Made by a program: the position numbers and the translations under genes. Positions 12,465 through 25,330 of a stretch of 64,000 nt of DNA are shown here, in pieces. Source of the stretch: Lineus longissimus. Lineage: Eukaryota > Nemertea > Pilidiophora > Heteronemertea > Lineidae. The notes beneath the pieces were generated by a model. It saw only the letters and a list, made by a program, of their open reading frames with translations. It was not told the origin of the DNA and made no database searches. The DNA lies in the NCBI RefSeq assembly GCF_910592395.1, contig NC_088309.1:1612501-1676500 (forward strand), written 5' to 3'. Numbering within the stretch: the stretch's first letter is position 1; each line of letters starts with the position of its first letter.

Positions 12465-13903
12465 ACATGTTACATAAACCAAGAGACACAGGATCTTCAT
12501 GGTGCGCTGGAGGAATGTGCGAATTATGCTTGACAAGTCAGTTTCTGCATGTAGATAATCAATATCAGCCGGTCATGTTGTGGAATCGTGGGCAGTTTAG
12601 CGGCAAGAGCACCAATGTGGGGGCTGATGGAGATATTCAAGTTGTTCTTACGGGGGAGGAACTTTCATGGGAATACATGCTTATGTTACCAAAGTATGTA
12701 TGTCTGACGTTTACTGGCAGCACCCCTCTGGAAGACGAAGCGTACGGTGGATATTGCATTGTCTTGCTCCTGCCGAATGTCGACGCCATGCTTCGATTAA
12801 GATGCACGAAAGAAATGATAAAAAACAATGAAATAAAGGACAAAACTCGGAAAGCACAACCCAATTTGATATCTAGATGCAGTACAGACCTCTCTTTCAT
12901 ATCAACAAATTGAACCAAGAGTACTAATATATAATGGAATACGTGATACAGGATTTTCCATTTGGAACGAAATCATCGAAAATAATTTTCCTGTTCAGTC
13001 AAGTGATAACGCCGTTTTCCCATTAGACCAACTACTTTGTACGACCAGATACTAGTACGCCAAACCCCAGGGTAGATGGTATGTATTAGCTTGAAATCGA
13101 AAATTCACGTCAGCGACGATTTCAACTTGAACGATGTAACCGTTGATAGAAATGACGAAGTGCAAAGACCAGCGGCAAGTCGAATGAGCATTGGTTGCCT
13201 GCAGAAGTCCTGACAGGCAATACATGCCAAACGAATGCTACGAATTTCACAACAAAATAAACACTTTCGCTTCTCTTGGACGTAGTGTTGCAGTGCTATG
13301 CACTCAGACTCATTCTAGAAGACTTCTACCTGGTCCAGCACTTTTTCACTTTCTGGACGACTTCTTCGAATTCCAAATGCTAGTCAGCCAAGTAATGTTG
13401 CTGGCACTTAGACTCATTCTGGCTGCAATGGTACACCTGTTCACAATCCAGACGACGTCAAAGTAGGTCGGCTTCGATTTCGTGCCTCTAAGGATGAGCT
13501 TTATATCGACGGCATCATTATTCGCGTTTTTAAAGGCCATCTGTATATTTTATGAATCCGCCGCTTTGATTCGAGCTCCGACTTTCCGGTGGTCGTCTTT
13601 GAGCACCTTTATTATCGCCCAGTCTCCTTTTGAGGCAAAGTGATACGACAACCACACCGTCGTTTATTACTGCCAATTGACTGTTGGAGAACAGAGACAG
13701 TCTGAAAATACTTCTTCCAATCTTCTTACCAAGTTTCTGGTTAACGTGGTTAATTTGTGACTTTGTTAGCTTTTTCTGTGGACCTGTAATATGACTTTGA
13801 TTATAATATCTGAATTGCTAGTCGTCCTTAAATTTTGTGTTGATTTACAATTAATGTATCTACATAATCGTCACAAACTCAAAGTTCTAAAATGCAACTA
13901 AGA
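12465..13903. other. no recognisable gene; 148-codon frame of doubtful status
   Basis: A plus frame with an ATG runs 12467-12913 (148 codons). It has a Cys-rich first third and a Lys-rich tail, without any motif recognised, and starts right after the stem at 12464. A minus frame of 93 codons overlaps it. At 13297-13460 a diverged local duplication is visible: the phrase ACTCATTCT recurs about 100 bp apart with similar flanks. Treated as probably non-coding. Confidence 0.4.
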
Positions 13904-13981
13904 GTCTGCGCCGTTCTTGCAATCTCCACATTTCTGATGCGCTGTTGTCAGAAATGTGGAGATTACAAGAACGGCGCACAC
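13904..13981. repeat. 78-nt near-perfect hairpin, pre-miRNA size
   Basis: The left arm 13904-13937 and right arm 13948-13981 pair at 32 of 34 positions around a 10-base loop (TGCGCTGTTG). One A/C mismatch lies mid-stem and one near the base. The overall length fits an animal pre-miRNA, although the stem is more perfect than most. The other reading is a recent quasi-palindrome made by template switching, or a foldback element core. A plus frame (13892-14161) runs through it and starts with a signal-peptide-like stretch, but the inverted structure makes real coding unlikely. No miRNA seed is recognised. Confidence 0.85.
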
Positions 13982-14034
13982 CCAAAGACATCTAAGCTGA
14001 TATCATACAGCTTCTTTATACCTCCTTTACTGTG

Positions 14035-14078
14035 GCTTCCAGGAGTGTTGTATACTTGCCAACACTCCAACTGGAAGC
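14035..14078. repeat. 16-bp stem hairpin with bulge
   Basis: The left arm GCTTCCAGGAGTGTTG (14035-14050) pairs with 14060-14078 over a 9-base loop. All 16 bases pair, apart from a 3-base bulge (AAC) in the right arm. It lies 54 bp after the 78-nt hairpin, so the two form a pair of stem-loops in about 175 bp. Confidence 0.75.
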
Positions 14079-16120
14079 GGAGAGACCACATGTATGTCAA
14101 GTACAGAAGCACTGCACCCGCGCGTACATTTCAATACCTCTCACCATACAAGATGGCGTAGACAAACAGCGGAGTATAGATTGCTTGGGAAACTCGTCAG
14201 TCAACACCACACACTCAAATTCCAATATATGCGTTTTGAATAGTCGGTTATGCTTTATTCATTTTGGGATACAGTTGTTGTTTGGCTCTGTAATTATGTG
14301 TACTATGTACACATTGATTTGTTTAAGGTAAATAAACACGCACATAACAATATTGTAGAGGCCGACCTACAGAATTATGGCATTAATAGACATGACTTCT
14401 TGCCGATCTATTGGTATGAGTTCAGGCAGTGTCAAGATACTTACACCAGATCATCTTTTGAACACCAACTATGTAACTGGGTATCAAAAAAGTGAAAAGT
14501 GCCATTGAAATGTTGATAAAGTCCACAATTTGGTTTGAGTGATATAGATACCGAGACAATGGGTAACATTGGTTTCGATACATTTCAATGCATCTTGATC
14601 GACATCCAATTAGTGTCGTGCACCGCTGGTAGAGTACTACATGTCTGGTGCCAAGTGTACCTACCTCTGGTACAAATGGTGTCAAGTTCGATACCTGGAC
14701 GTCTCGTGGTATTCCAAACCATTGCTTGATATGAGCAAGCAAATTATAAGCCCTCTGGGCGAGAATTTGAGATCGATATTTTTCGGCTAGTCACTGCAGG
14801 AACGCAAGGCAGAGTTGAAGGTAGGGGGGCACAATGAGATGTTAAGTTCAATTGCATTATGAGTTATTGCTTAGTTTTTCAACACAGGGACAAGTTGGCT
14901 ATAAAGCAAATCTACAGAATGCGACTGAGGAACAAACTAAGATACCGATCAAACGTGACTTATATACATTTTTTGAATAGGGTTAATATGACTTCATATT
15001 TCCATCAGATCTCATTATGGATTCCCTGCCGCGCCCTGTGACCAGACAGCGCAATGCAAATTAAAAGTCTAAAAACACTTTTCCGAACTTATCTTCATAT
15101 GTCTGTATATGCTATCAGTATGTGCCTCGATCTGATTACCAATTCCACTTCCAGCGAGATAAAAACATTGGCAGCATAACAATGTCATCGATATATTCAT
15201 AATGCAAAGCCCTGGAATAAAATATACTTGGAGCTATGTACATTGCACGAAATATTCATTTCTCTTACAGGTCGAGCATTCGCATATCAACAACATTAGT
15301 GAGTAATGAAAAAGAAGCACTGAACTGCTGACTGCACCCGCACTGTTGAGTATACATTTTGTACGTCCGGTATATACTTTGTACGTAATTTTGGCAACCA
15401 ATTGAGGTTAATGGCGTATCAATGTTATCAACATCGATAGATTTTGGAAGTGAGACGCCAAATCATGTACATCGTCAGGTGTAAAAGGGACACAATACCG
15501 TACGCACACGACACTGACATTATTCGTTACAGGCATTAGGAGGAATGCTTAAATGAAAAGGGAAATCCAGGAAGAGGCTTAAATGACAAGAGTCAATACA
15601 ACTACTGTATCGAGCCATTATGTATCATGTAAGTCTAGACAGTCTCAGTTTCTGGCTCGAGACGTACGCCTGAAGCAACCACTATGACAAATACAACTTG
15701 GAATCGATCTCACTTTGGCAGCAGATTATAATCAATACCCGCTGTGCAGTTCTTTGACCTTCATTCTCATGACTCAATGGGGAAAAAAGGCATTATCTAA
15801 CACATTCGTGTCTCATACCCAACATTACAAGATAAATAATGTGACACAACTCCTGGAGAGTCTTGGGTGAATCAGATTGTATGTTATATCGCTAGTGATT
15901 AGCCAAATGTTATCGCAAAACTGGGAAAAAAGCATATTCTCGCTTCCACGGAGGGAGTTCATGAGTATCGGAAAGCAATAGTTTGTATCTGTATCGTATC
16001 TGTATTGCTACTATTATTTTCGTTTATGTACATTGCTTGGGAAATTTGTTACAATACTTTAGTAGCCTCAATGTTGCATAACGATTTTCCTGAGCCATTC
16101 ATCATGCATTGAATCGAAAC
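14079..16120. other. no recognisable gene
   Basis: Only short frames occur: 99 codons plus at 14032-14331 and 106 codons minus at 14422-14742, with no motif in either. TTTGTACGT occurs twice near 15357-15392. Otherwise plain. Confidence 0.5.
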
Positions 16121-16299
16121 CCAGCCAGTTAGTTACACGGCAGGCTAATGCCCAAGGTGAGGTTTGTAATAGCTGTATCTGCATTCTCGTCAGAAGATCT
16201 CTTCAACAAACACGTTAAGGATTTAGTTGGATCTTAGAAAAACCAGCCAGGTTGCCTGTATTACTGTAAGAGGAAATGTATAATCCGTTAACTGGCTGG
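16121..16299. repeat. 11-bp inverted repeat 179 bp apart, weak MITE candidate
   Basis: CCAGCCAGTTA at 16121-16131 is repeated inverted as TAACTGGCTGG at 16289-16299. A third partial copy (ACCAGCCAG) is at 16242-16250, in the same orientation as the first. Spacing fits a miniature inverted-repeat element, but the arms are short and no target duplication is clear. Confidence 0.3.
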
Positions 16300-19200
16300 T
16301 GTGGATGTCTAATGTTTTACGGTTGGGAATGCACACCTGGGTGGAAAATCCTGAGGAGACATTCCTTGAGAAGCAAATCAACTTCTTTTTCTATTCAAAA
16401 CAGTCATTGACAAGCACCAGTACAAAGTCAACTGAGTATGTGCAATGGTATGGTATTTTGGTAAGAATACCAGTCTCGTGAGAAGGAAGTCAAATTCCGA
16501 AAGTGTGAAAAGTACATCAATTTCAATTGATACCAAATTACAAATTCGAATGCATCGCCAGAATCCTGCACCAGCAATTTCATCGATCTGGCTTAAGTGC
16601 AGCTTTTTCTCCCAATCATGTATTTTTTACAGGCACGAATGTATGCTCGTCGCAGGAAAACACTAAATGACTGCAAACGTGATCAGTGATCCAATGTTGA
16701 CGTGTTCATCAGCTACTGGAAGCCGTTTGGCACAAGCATCATCCGACAGACTGCCAACCCTGTGCTCTTGTAAAGAACCTCAAGTAGTCAATAGAGACCA
16801 TTAAGAGGACAGTTAACGCCAATGTGCCATCGTCGTACCACTTAAAGTCACTGACATAACAAAACGCAGTCGTACCACCATTGCACGTGCTCTTCATATC
16901 AAAAAGCCCATATTGTACTGCAAGGGTGATGTTGGGTTATTCAGTAAGTGAATCTCCAATCGTATAATCAGTTTGCGTTTGTCATATTGTATGGGATAAA
17001 TCAGGCAAATTATGGCCAATAGCGATATTAACGCGAAAGCCTGGCTCTCAATGCTAGCCTTCATGGTTTCGGTGTCCATGCAAGAATAGGCACTAAATGG
17101 CGATCATCAGGAACATATGATTAGTATTAAGGGCACTTTAGCAACACATCGTTGCGCGGGGAACGCGCCATTGTTTCAGTTATAACTTGCTGTCAGAGGT
17201 TCAGCATTACATAACCCCATACATAACGAGAAGACGAAACACCTATAAACGTGAATAATCGCATAACAATAGGTAGGAGTTACCCCTGGTCAGTATAAAT
17301 GGCGAAGCTGTTGCCTATCCCTTGACCTTGTTGCAGAGAATGGGTGAGGAAGCCGAATGAAAAGCCCAGAAGTTAACTTGTATCGAGGAGCTGGAGATAT
17401 TGTTCCCTCGCCAAACATCCCGCGGGTGAAGTCCAAAACAAAACCGGTAGGCGAGGTTTTGGGCAAAACGAAAGCTCCACCCTCGCGGTGTTAGGTGATA
17501 CAACTATTACTGACAATAAGGTATCAATTTCTATCGTAAAAAAACATCAAATTAGCATCGACATGTGATTTTACTCCATTCTGACAGTCAAGGAAAACTT
17601 GTTGAATGTTATCATGGTCATTCAATATCATCCAACTTCTACCTCTGCCAAAATGCCTGGAGGACAATCACTTTTTTGTCGATGATACCATTGTCATGCT
17701 ACATGTACATATCAATGATTGGTATGCATCTTTAGTGCAAACTGATTTCACTTTTTATTCTTACTTCAGTCTAAAAAAGCATGGCATCCTGTAAAATTAC
17801 TTATTGCTTAGAAACACCGACCAGGACAAGTCAGCGGCTGCATGCTGCAACAACGATGACAAATCCCGTTTCTACGATTCCAATTTATTCCCATTCATGT
17901 ATTGCAACCGTGGGATATCACAAAACGCTCAGGTGATTAATGATTGGTTCAAGTATCGCGTCTAATCATTAGTCTAGCCAATATAGCTGAGCTCATTCAA
18001 TCGAATTTTCCTGTCATGAATGGATAGCACTGATGATGTGCTTGTGCTATGCCTGGTGTACATTTCTACGTTTACGGGCACAGCTGATTTCAGCGACTTG
18101 AATCGAATTGATATATAGTACACGAGGTATTGAAAGCATTGGGTTTTCATTCCCGACCAATGCATGGTTACATGAGTAACATCAAGTGCTTTCGAGGTGC
18201 GGGCGCAGGTCTCCGACATGAGTGTAAATTGTACCTGAATGCAGTTGTGGGTCAGTAGTAATCAGATTCTTAAAATATGTCATAATTTGACTCCTATTGG
18301 TGTCTGTGTTTTCATTTAAGCTTATGAACGTGATCCAATTTCAATGCACGCCCATGTAATGTACACAATGCGTAAATATGTTATGCATACGGAAATTATT
18401 TGTAATGGCATTGTATTGTCAAATATTTTGATAGCAAATCTACGAGTATTTACGTAGCATTGGTCAAAGAAAGGTCGTTTCTTTTTTATTTTCAAACTCA
18501 TTCAGGGGCATTCCAAATTAGGCCTAGGAGTGTCTTGTGCATGTTTTTGGCTGCGGACTTGTACATGACTTATTTGTTGAACATGCTGGTTGCATACATG
18601 AATAGGATTATAATAGAATGCGATGTACTAATGTACTAGGATATATGTTTCCGCAACCAGTCACGAAAAAGCAAACCTGGGTGGTTTTTTGTATAGGATT
18701 GGTATCAGTCTTTTAGAGATTTGATGTACACATCCGATGTACACAATGGCAAGGTTCAGAAGAGTTTAGTATATCTACATGATATCTATTACGACAACGC
18801 TTTCCCTTTTGCAAACGATGGAAAAGAGAAATCAGAATCAACAATCAGGACAATACAAACACCGTTATTACATGTAATATGCATAAATAACATCAATGGT
18901 TGATATTACTCCATGTTTCTATGCCGTTATGTTTTATTATCATACGGGATGATTTACTTCACTTGTTTAATATTAGAGCGCTGAAGAGGATAACTTGGGT
19001 CGATAAACAGTGTTGGCTGATTCTCCAGCTATATATGTATGCAATGGTAATACTGACTATATGAGTCATGGTAAAACTCCGCTCAATTAGTCTTGGAGAA
19101 AACTCGTGAGTTTCCTATGGCTTCATCTTCTTTCCTGTATATCTAAGTCATACACCGGGTTCAGGAAAAAAAGTAATGCAGTACAATGCCGTACTGTAAG

Positions 19201-20580
19201 CATGCAACTTTGCTGAAATTTGGTTTACATTATATATTTGTATGTCTGTCTACACAACGGAAATGCTAAAGTTTACATTCAGTATGTATTTACGCAATTC
19301 GAATTTTTTTAAGCAATCGTGTGTTTTTCAGATAGATCTGTCTAAAGGTAATCAGCTGACCTCCTGTGTGTGATCACAAATGGTAATGTCACTTAACCCT
19401 GGGCCTGGGCAGCCGTAGTCCGAGTTCATGAGTTGACCGGCTTTATTTGATACCGTGAAAGAGCACCGGTAAGGCCCGAAGGATGATTTAGAGTTGTGCA
19501 ACCCTACTATATTTTGGTAAATGTAATCAGGTCAAATTCCCCGGTTTAATTAAGTACCTTTGGCCAGAACGATACGACAAACGCTATACGAATGTCATAA
19601 TAGATATGCTCCATTTTCTGAAATCATGAGATTGAATGGTACAAGAGTGGGTCTTACCTTTAGCTACCAGGGAAATAAGAACCAGGAGAGAGCTCAAACA
19701 TGTGAGCAATGTCATGATGGAGAATCGAATGGATGCAACAAAATCGCTAGAGAAAACACCATGATACACCAGTTATCCACGCTGGGCGCTTACATATCCA
19801 TATATACAGTGGACGCGTTATACGCCAATGGAGGCGCCAGTTAACTGGTAATTCCTTCCATAGCAGAAATGACAGCACGACTCCGTTTCCATGAAATTTA
19901 TCGTCTGTACAACAAGATTTAATTTTGCTCATACCATATACAAAGAAATCCCGTATAGCACTTCATATCGACATTGTAACGTTCACTGTGCCATCGACTA
20001 TCCCCGAGAGCAAAGGCTCGCTGTACTGGTATCACTACAACGCGCAATAGCCAATAGCATCCGTGGTTACATGTGATCTCGGAACGGAATGGAAATCACA
20101 TTGCATGGAGCAGCTGGAATTGAATGGCAGCACAGGCCAGTTGCTGTGGTATGCTCTCGCAAAATATAAAGCTAAGTTTGACAAACGAACGTTTCTTCCT
20201 ATGCATGATAATGTACTGAGAGCTAATACACGCCTGTTCATGCCTTTTCCGTTAGGTTTACCTAGTTTAAGCGTAGGAGTTCAAACATAAGTGCAGCTTA
20301 AGCCGATTATCAAAGATTTACAAAAGCGATACAGTTGATTTTAATAAAAAAAATGAGAGGCCTACGTGGAAAGGGTTTCTCATTCAGCACAACATTAGGA
20401 AAGAATAATACGATTTGAAACAAAGTTGACATTTGTCGATGTGACTTGTTTTCTCGAAAGTGTGGTCATTCAAATACATGGGCACGTATCAATTATAATC
20501 ATAAACATGTGAAACTAAGCTCCACCGCTTAAATTTGTATATTGTGACGACTGATATTATGAATTTAATGCTCAGTTCCG
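16300..20580. other. no recognisable gene
   Basis: Frames are all under 100 codons. One at 17606-17794 (plus) contains a short FxVDDT-like run that recalls a reverse-transcriptase active site, but nothing around it supports that. Two overlapping frames at 16299-16481 and 16445-16666 read like one Ser/Lys-rich chain split by a shift, unrecognised. No tandem arrays. Confidence 0.5.
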
Positions 20581-20607
20581 CACGCTACGTATATTATACA
20601 TAGCGTG
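20581..20607. repeat. 13-bp quasi-palindrome
   Basis: The arms 20581-20593 and 20595-20607 pair at 12 of 13 positions around a single central T; CACGCTACG pairs with CATAGCGTG. It sits in AT-rich non-coding DNA. Possible cruciform or symmetric binding site. Confidence 0.7.
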
Positions 20608-20964
20608 TGGGCTCTAGCGTCGGCTTTGTATGCTGATCTTCAGAGATTAGATCACTACCCCCTTCAAACCCAACAAGTTCATAATAATTCAGAGTCACGT
20701 TGAGATTGGTCGCTGGTATTCAGTGCTCAGAAGTCATGGTGATGCCAGTGAGGTTCCACATGGCTCACGAACTACGACTACGAATTACAAATTTTGTAAT
20801 CGAACAGATTGCATTACAAATAAAAGGAAATCGTCTTTGTATCCTTATTCGTGTATACATGCAATTAGCTAGACGTTCACCCCTTTCTTTGTGTAACGTA
20901 TCAGCAATTTCTGATTTTCCGAAATTTTTCCAAAACCTGATCTGATTATAACCGTGGCTAGTGC
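20608..20964. other. no recognisable gene
   Basis: The only frame is 81 codons (20700-20945, plus), without a recognised motif. Confidence 0.5.
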
Positions 20965-21036
20965 CAGAGAGTAGCTCAACGGTAGCTTTGCTATACGTAG
21001 CTTTTAATTAGCACGCGAAATAGGTTCATGCCGTGA
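20965..21036 (+). mobile_element. tRNA-like remnant, probably SINE head
   Basis: A full A-box match, TAGCTCAACGG, is at 20972-20982. A B-box-like GGTTCATGCC follows at 21023-21032, one base short of the consensus. Spacing is 51 bp, slightly more than a standard tRNA. The acceptor ends do not pair, so a functional tRNA is not supported. A decayed tRNA pseudogene or SINE head is the likely reading. Confidence 0.35.
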
Positions 21037-22788
21037 AACACGGTGTACTTCTGCAGATCATGCTCATTAGTTCATATTGCTGGTAATATTTCGAGACGGA
21101 GGGTATTTGCAGGGCCGTCGTATGACCACTGAACACATAATCAGGCTTACAAGAAAAGCCTTAACCGTTCCGTCATATTCCTGACTTGAAATCGGTAAAT
21201 CTAGGGATAATCTGACTGGTGCTGTTGAGAAGGTGTGTCAAAGGGATCTTGGTCCTGGTTCTTGGCAGACAAAGTGGAATTTGGTTGAAGAAACAATGCG
21301 GCAACTATATTCACACTCCGTAAAGCCGCTGGGTTGGTTCCTTAAAACTGTCAAAGGGCAAGTTTAAATTCTTATGGAACTTTTACTACACAATACGATG
21401 CCCATTGCAGATATCTCATTAGACTCGCTACCTTGACCAGCCTCACCGACGAAGCTCTCTCGCCCCTGCACCAGTTACATATAAATCATTCTCCACCCAG
21501 GAAAGATGTACAGCTGTTCTTTATTGGTAAACATAATGCGTATGCACTTATAATGGGTCAATTGAAAATGTTCATTTGTGTACAAATGGATCTTAAACAT
21601 TGCATGTAATCAATGTTTAATCTCACCGTGCAAGCTGTCAGAACCAACGAAGTGAGCCTACACCCAAGTGTATTGATATTTTTTTGGAAAAAAACTTTAA
21701 CGTGTTCGTTTGAATTGACATTCCATCCGAGGCGAATAATCTGCACGATTACCCTATGTTCGACCATAGTTTTTTGCCAGTACATAAGAACTGCTTGAAA
21801 GGCATTTCAGAGCTGGATTACAATATGGATTTAGTCTCTAGTTGTTGTTTTTTTTATTCTCTCAAAACATATCGGCCTGTTTCTCAGATCGTTATCAAGT
21901 GAATAATGAACAAGTGGATCAGGAAAAAACACCAGGCACTAAATCAATGTCAATTAGTCACACTGGACCAGTTTTTGCACTCGTATTCCGGAGCCCAATA
22001 ACCCCAAACGATACCGAACGGAACCTTACAACCGAGATTCGGCGTCCTGATCCGCCACTCAAGGAACAAGGAAAGCTATCAACCCGGAATCAATAATAGC
22101 CGAGAAATACAGACTTCCGCGACTAATCCCAATATCAGATCGATCGCTTGGATTGATCTGCCTAATATCTATTGAGCCCACTCACCCTGATCTGATTAAG
22201 CCCGCGCATGGTTGCCGCTAACATCAAATGCACCTTTTAATTAAGACTTCTCCGCGTGGTCCGGAATTCATAAAAAAATAAGTCACGTTAAGACTTTTTC
22301 ATCAAATGTAAGAAGTGTGTCCGGTTTTCTTTCTCGTTTAAAGATTTGTGAGGAACTTTTTCGTTGTTTGACAGCCCCTTATTTTTCAAAGAACATTTGT
22401 TGAAAGTAGAAATAATTTGTAGAAAAATCTCATTGGCTATTTGAATGAAACTAAGTTTGAGCCGTCGATTAGGATTCATAATATGAAATCGACAGTGTCG
22501 TAGCAAAATAGTTTCGCCATCTACATGCGAACTAAGAAACTACGATCGCGGGCGAAAACAACGGCGACATTTCACAAGCGGAGATCTTCAAAAGAGTCGT
22601 TCGTCATTATGCATTATGTGGTTCTGTAGCAATACACTAAGTCATGTGAAAGATATCCAATCATATCATAACCTAGTCACCATGTGCCGACACAGCGATT
22701 TCACACAAGGTTCAGATCGCCAAATTGAATATGTTGCCTTGGGTGGTCAACACTCTTGGTCGGCCTGTGTTTTTTTCATGACTTTGGT
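21037..22788. other. no recognisable gene; one open stretch
   Basis: From about 21186 to 21365 on plus there is an open stretch of about 60 codons without an early ATG, rich in Trp, Gln and Lys and protein-like but unrecognised. A plus frame at 21842-22096 (84 codons) is also unrecognised. No arrays. Confidence 0.4.
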
Positions 22789-23021
22789 GCAATAATAATA
22801 ATAATAATCTTTTATATAGCGCAATTCCGTGACACTATAGTTCTCGCTCAAAGCGCTTTGGGATATCAAATTATTACCCCGGTCTCCACAGAAATCAATC
22901 AGGTTTCAAGGCTCACTTGAACTCGACCAGTAGGGGAACTAAGAAGTGACTCGGCCGGAAGTCGAACCCACGACCTCCTGATCATAAGGCCGACTCTCTT
23001 CCACTGCGCTACCGCTGCCCC
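22789..23021 (-). mobile_element. tRNA-derived SINE with (ATT)n tail
   Basis: On the minus strand the element starts at about 23021 with GGGGCAGCGG. It has an A box TAGCGCAGTGG (plus 23001-23011) and a B box GGGTTCGACTT (plus 22959-22969); the spacing of 42 bp is that of a tRNA. A body of about 100 bp follows. The tail carries the palindrome AAAGCGCTTT (plus 22850-22859), then GCGCTATATAAAAG, then an ATT repeat ending near 22789. This AAAGCGCTTT plus GCGCTATATAA tail is recalled from many marine-invertebrate SINEs; the family name cannot be verified here. It encodes no protein and would need LINE enzymes to move. A clear target duplication is not seen, which suggests an old copy, although both promoter boxes remain intact. 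Confidence 0.88.
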
Positions 23022-25330
23022 TTGCAAGCTTTTACAGGATGACGAATCTGTACATCAATCACTTCTGCCAAGAATTGTGAAGGCATAATCATGTGATATT
23101 GCTGGGTAGTATGGATTGACGGGGAGGAGCAAATTTTCAGGTATATCCTGTTAGTAGAATGCCTGGGAGATTTCACCCATTCTGAGAATTTTAAAGACTT
23201 ACGCCGTTGGTTATGTTCAAGACAGGGGTTGCGACTAATCGAACTCAATCGTCGTCTTGACGCGAAATCTTAGCGCGCCATAACACCAACACATCATATG
23301 AAACGCGCAGTAGCCTATGAAATGAGATCACGGCAATTTGTAAGCGACTCAACGTTCACTAATGTGACGCGACGAAATTTTACGCGGGGTCCATTTAGCC
23401 ATGTAGCATTTGATGACAGACAAGTTTTCAACGAACTGTGCTAGTCAAGCGAATGAATCGGCTGGTTATTTACATAAATCGACCTAAAGTGAAGATGCTT
23501 TAAACTGGTAGGGGTCTTGAATATACAAATCTATCACCTTGATAGGTGACATTGTGGCACCCAACGTGTACGTAAATTGGTGCGAATAATCTCAGGCTAC
23601 TGTATGGTTCACTGCACGGCATCTATAATGATTGAGAGGGTGATCTCTATTGGACGTCATATATGCTATATTCTACATAAAGTATGCTTTTTAAGCTTCT
23701 TTATCCAAACGAGATCATATCAGTAGAAGTAAGAAGGAATAAGCAATTCTAACAGAACCAAATTACTACACGTATATGTGGAGAACGTATCCGTGGTGTG
23801 GGATGCAAAATGTGTTCAATAGCCCTCCCCGCGGCTGAAAGTGGCCATCGGAAATCGACCTTGATCGATAAAGAAAAGAGAAGTAGCACCAGCCATGGGG
23901 TTTCGCTCGGGGAACCACCAAAGCCGTAGGTAATGATGTGTCCCGATATATTTGGAAAAATATCTTTGATGTCCAACTATTTTGCCGATCAGGCTTGTCG
24001 ATAGCAATCTTGAAATCGGATGTGTGTATTGACTCATCGGAAACTAGCGGGCATGAACTAGAGGTTGTGTAAATGAGGCCAGAGACATCACGGACAGTTG
24101 TTGCTCTTCGGATCTTACGCCAGATCTCACGCCAGCAAGAATATTTGTTCGTTCGAGTAAGATAAGTGCAGACGAGTGCATTGCAATTTGCGGTGATAAC
24201 GATACGGACAAATGCCCTTAAATTTGTACACAATCTACATGCTGGTCACTGTCGTCCCAGTTTTCTTTTTGGAGGAAAAATAATTGTCGTTCTCCAACCT
24301 AAACGAAAATCGATCAGACCTATAGGCAATGCCTCACTGCCTCAATTTTTTTGTCTTCTTCTTGACGATATTGCTTTTTTGATCAATGAAATAACTGCTT
24401 CGAGTGGTTTATTGAATTTTTTTCGTCAAGAGTCAACATGAATGTAACTGATCAAAATTCGTGTCGTGAAGTCAGGAGGAAGGAAACATCACTTGATTAA
24501 AAATATATCTGGTGATGATAAGATCTGGTCGCAGCCATTTAATTCGCTCGTTTTCCTGCATGTATTATTAAGAAGGGACGGAATTTTTGACAAGAAAAAA
24601 AATTCTTGGGTAAAAAATGACTTTGAGTGAGCCCCAATCTCAAAATGGTCATTCCGTTCGGGATAAGGCTCCTGCATCTGAATGATGTAAGATATACTTC
24701 ATGATCCACGTGCATAACCTTCTTATCAAGAGGCAAGAGAGGCCATTCCATGTTGATTCAACTCTCTTTCGACCTATTGGTTGCGAATACTTTCTGTCAC
24801 CTCAGAAGCAGTACCGTCAATCCTGTTCGTATCCGAAGCGAACAGAAATTTAAAATGGTCGCATTGAATTTAGTCTTCGCAAGTGCTCAAATATTCCGTA
24901 TATACATATCGCCAAATGTATTCTATCTATACACTGCTGAAGTATTTCGAGTCGAATTCGATTTTTTGCACTTTTGAGACTGCGGAAATCATACAAATTC
25001 GACAAATCAATATTACTAGATTTCACTCTCTGTAAAACTTACCACGGTGTGGCGATGATTGGTGACAGAACTCACTTGGGTTAACTATTTCACGAATTCC
25101 GCTTTGATTTTAAAGCGGTCAGCCAAAATTACGATGAAACAGCTCCTGTCAAATAATTTGTGGTCAATATTGTGAATGGAGCCCACGTAGATGCCGAGTG
25201 ACCATCAGCGGTGCATTTACCAAGTCCAGTATGAGCCTACAAGTCTTTATGAATCTTGAACATGACCTACTGTGACACCACATTATGATTAGCGGAAACC
25301 CGGAGTGTTTTAGTCATGTATGGTGATTGA
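23022..25330. other. no recognisable gene
   Basis: A 155-codon frame on minus (23766-24233) is the largest here and shows no domain; two shorter minus frames overlap it. A small stem (CCGCTTT and AAAGCGG) lies at about 25099-25118. Nothing else stands out. Confidence 0.45.

Noticed and set aside
17606-17794. 62-codon plus frame with an FxVDDT-like run
   Set aside because: Four or five matching residues in a short AT-rich frame with no other polymerase motif are expected by chance.
23766-24233. 155-codon minus frame
   Set aside because: No domain, overlapped by two other minus frames, and no sign of codon bias.
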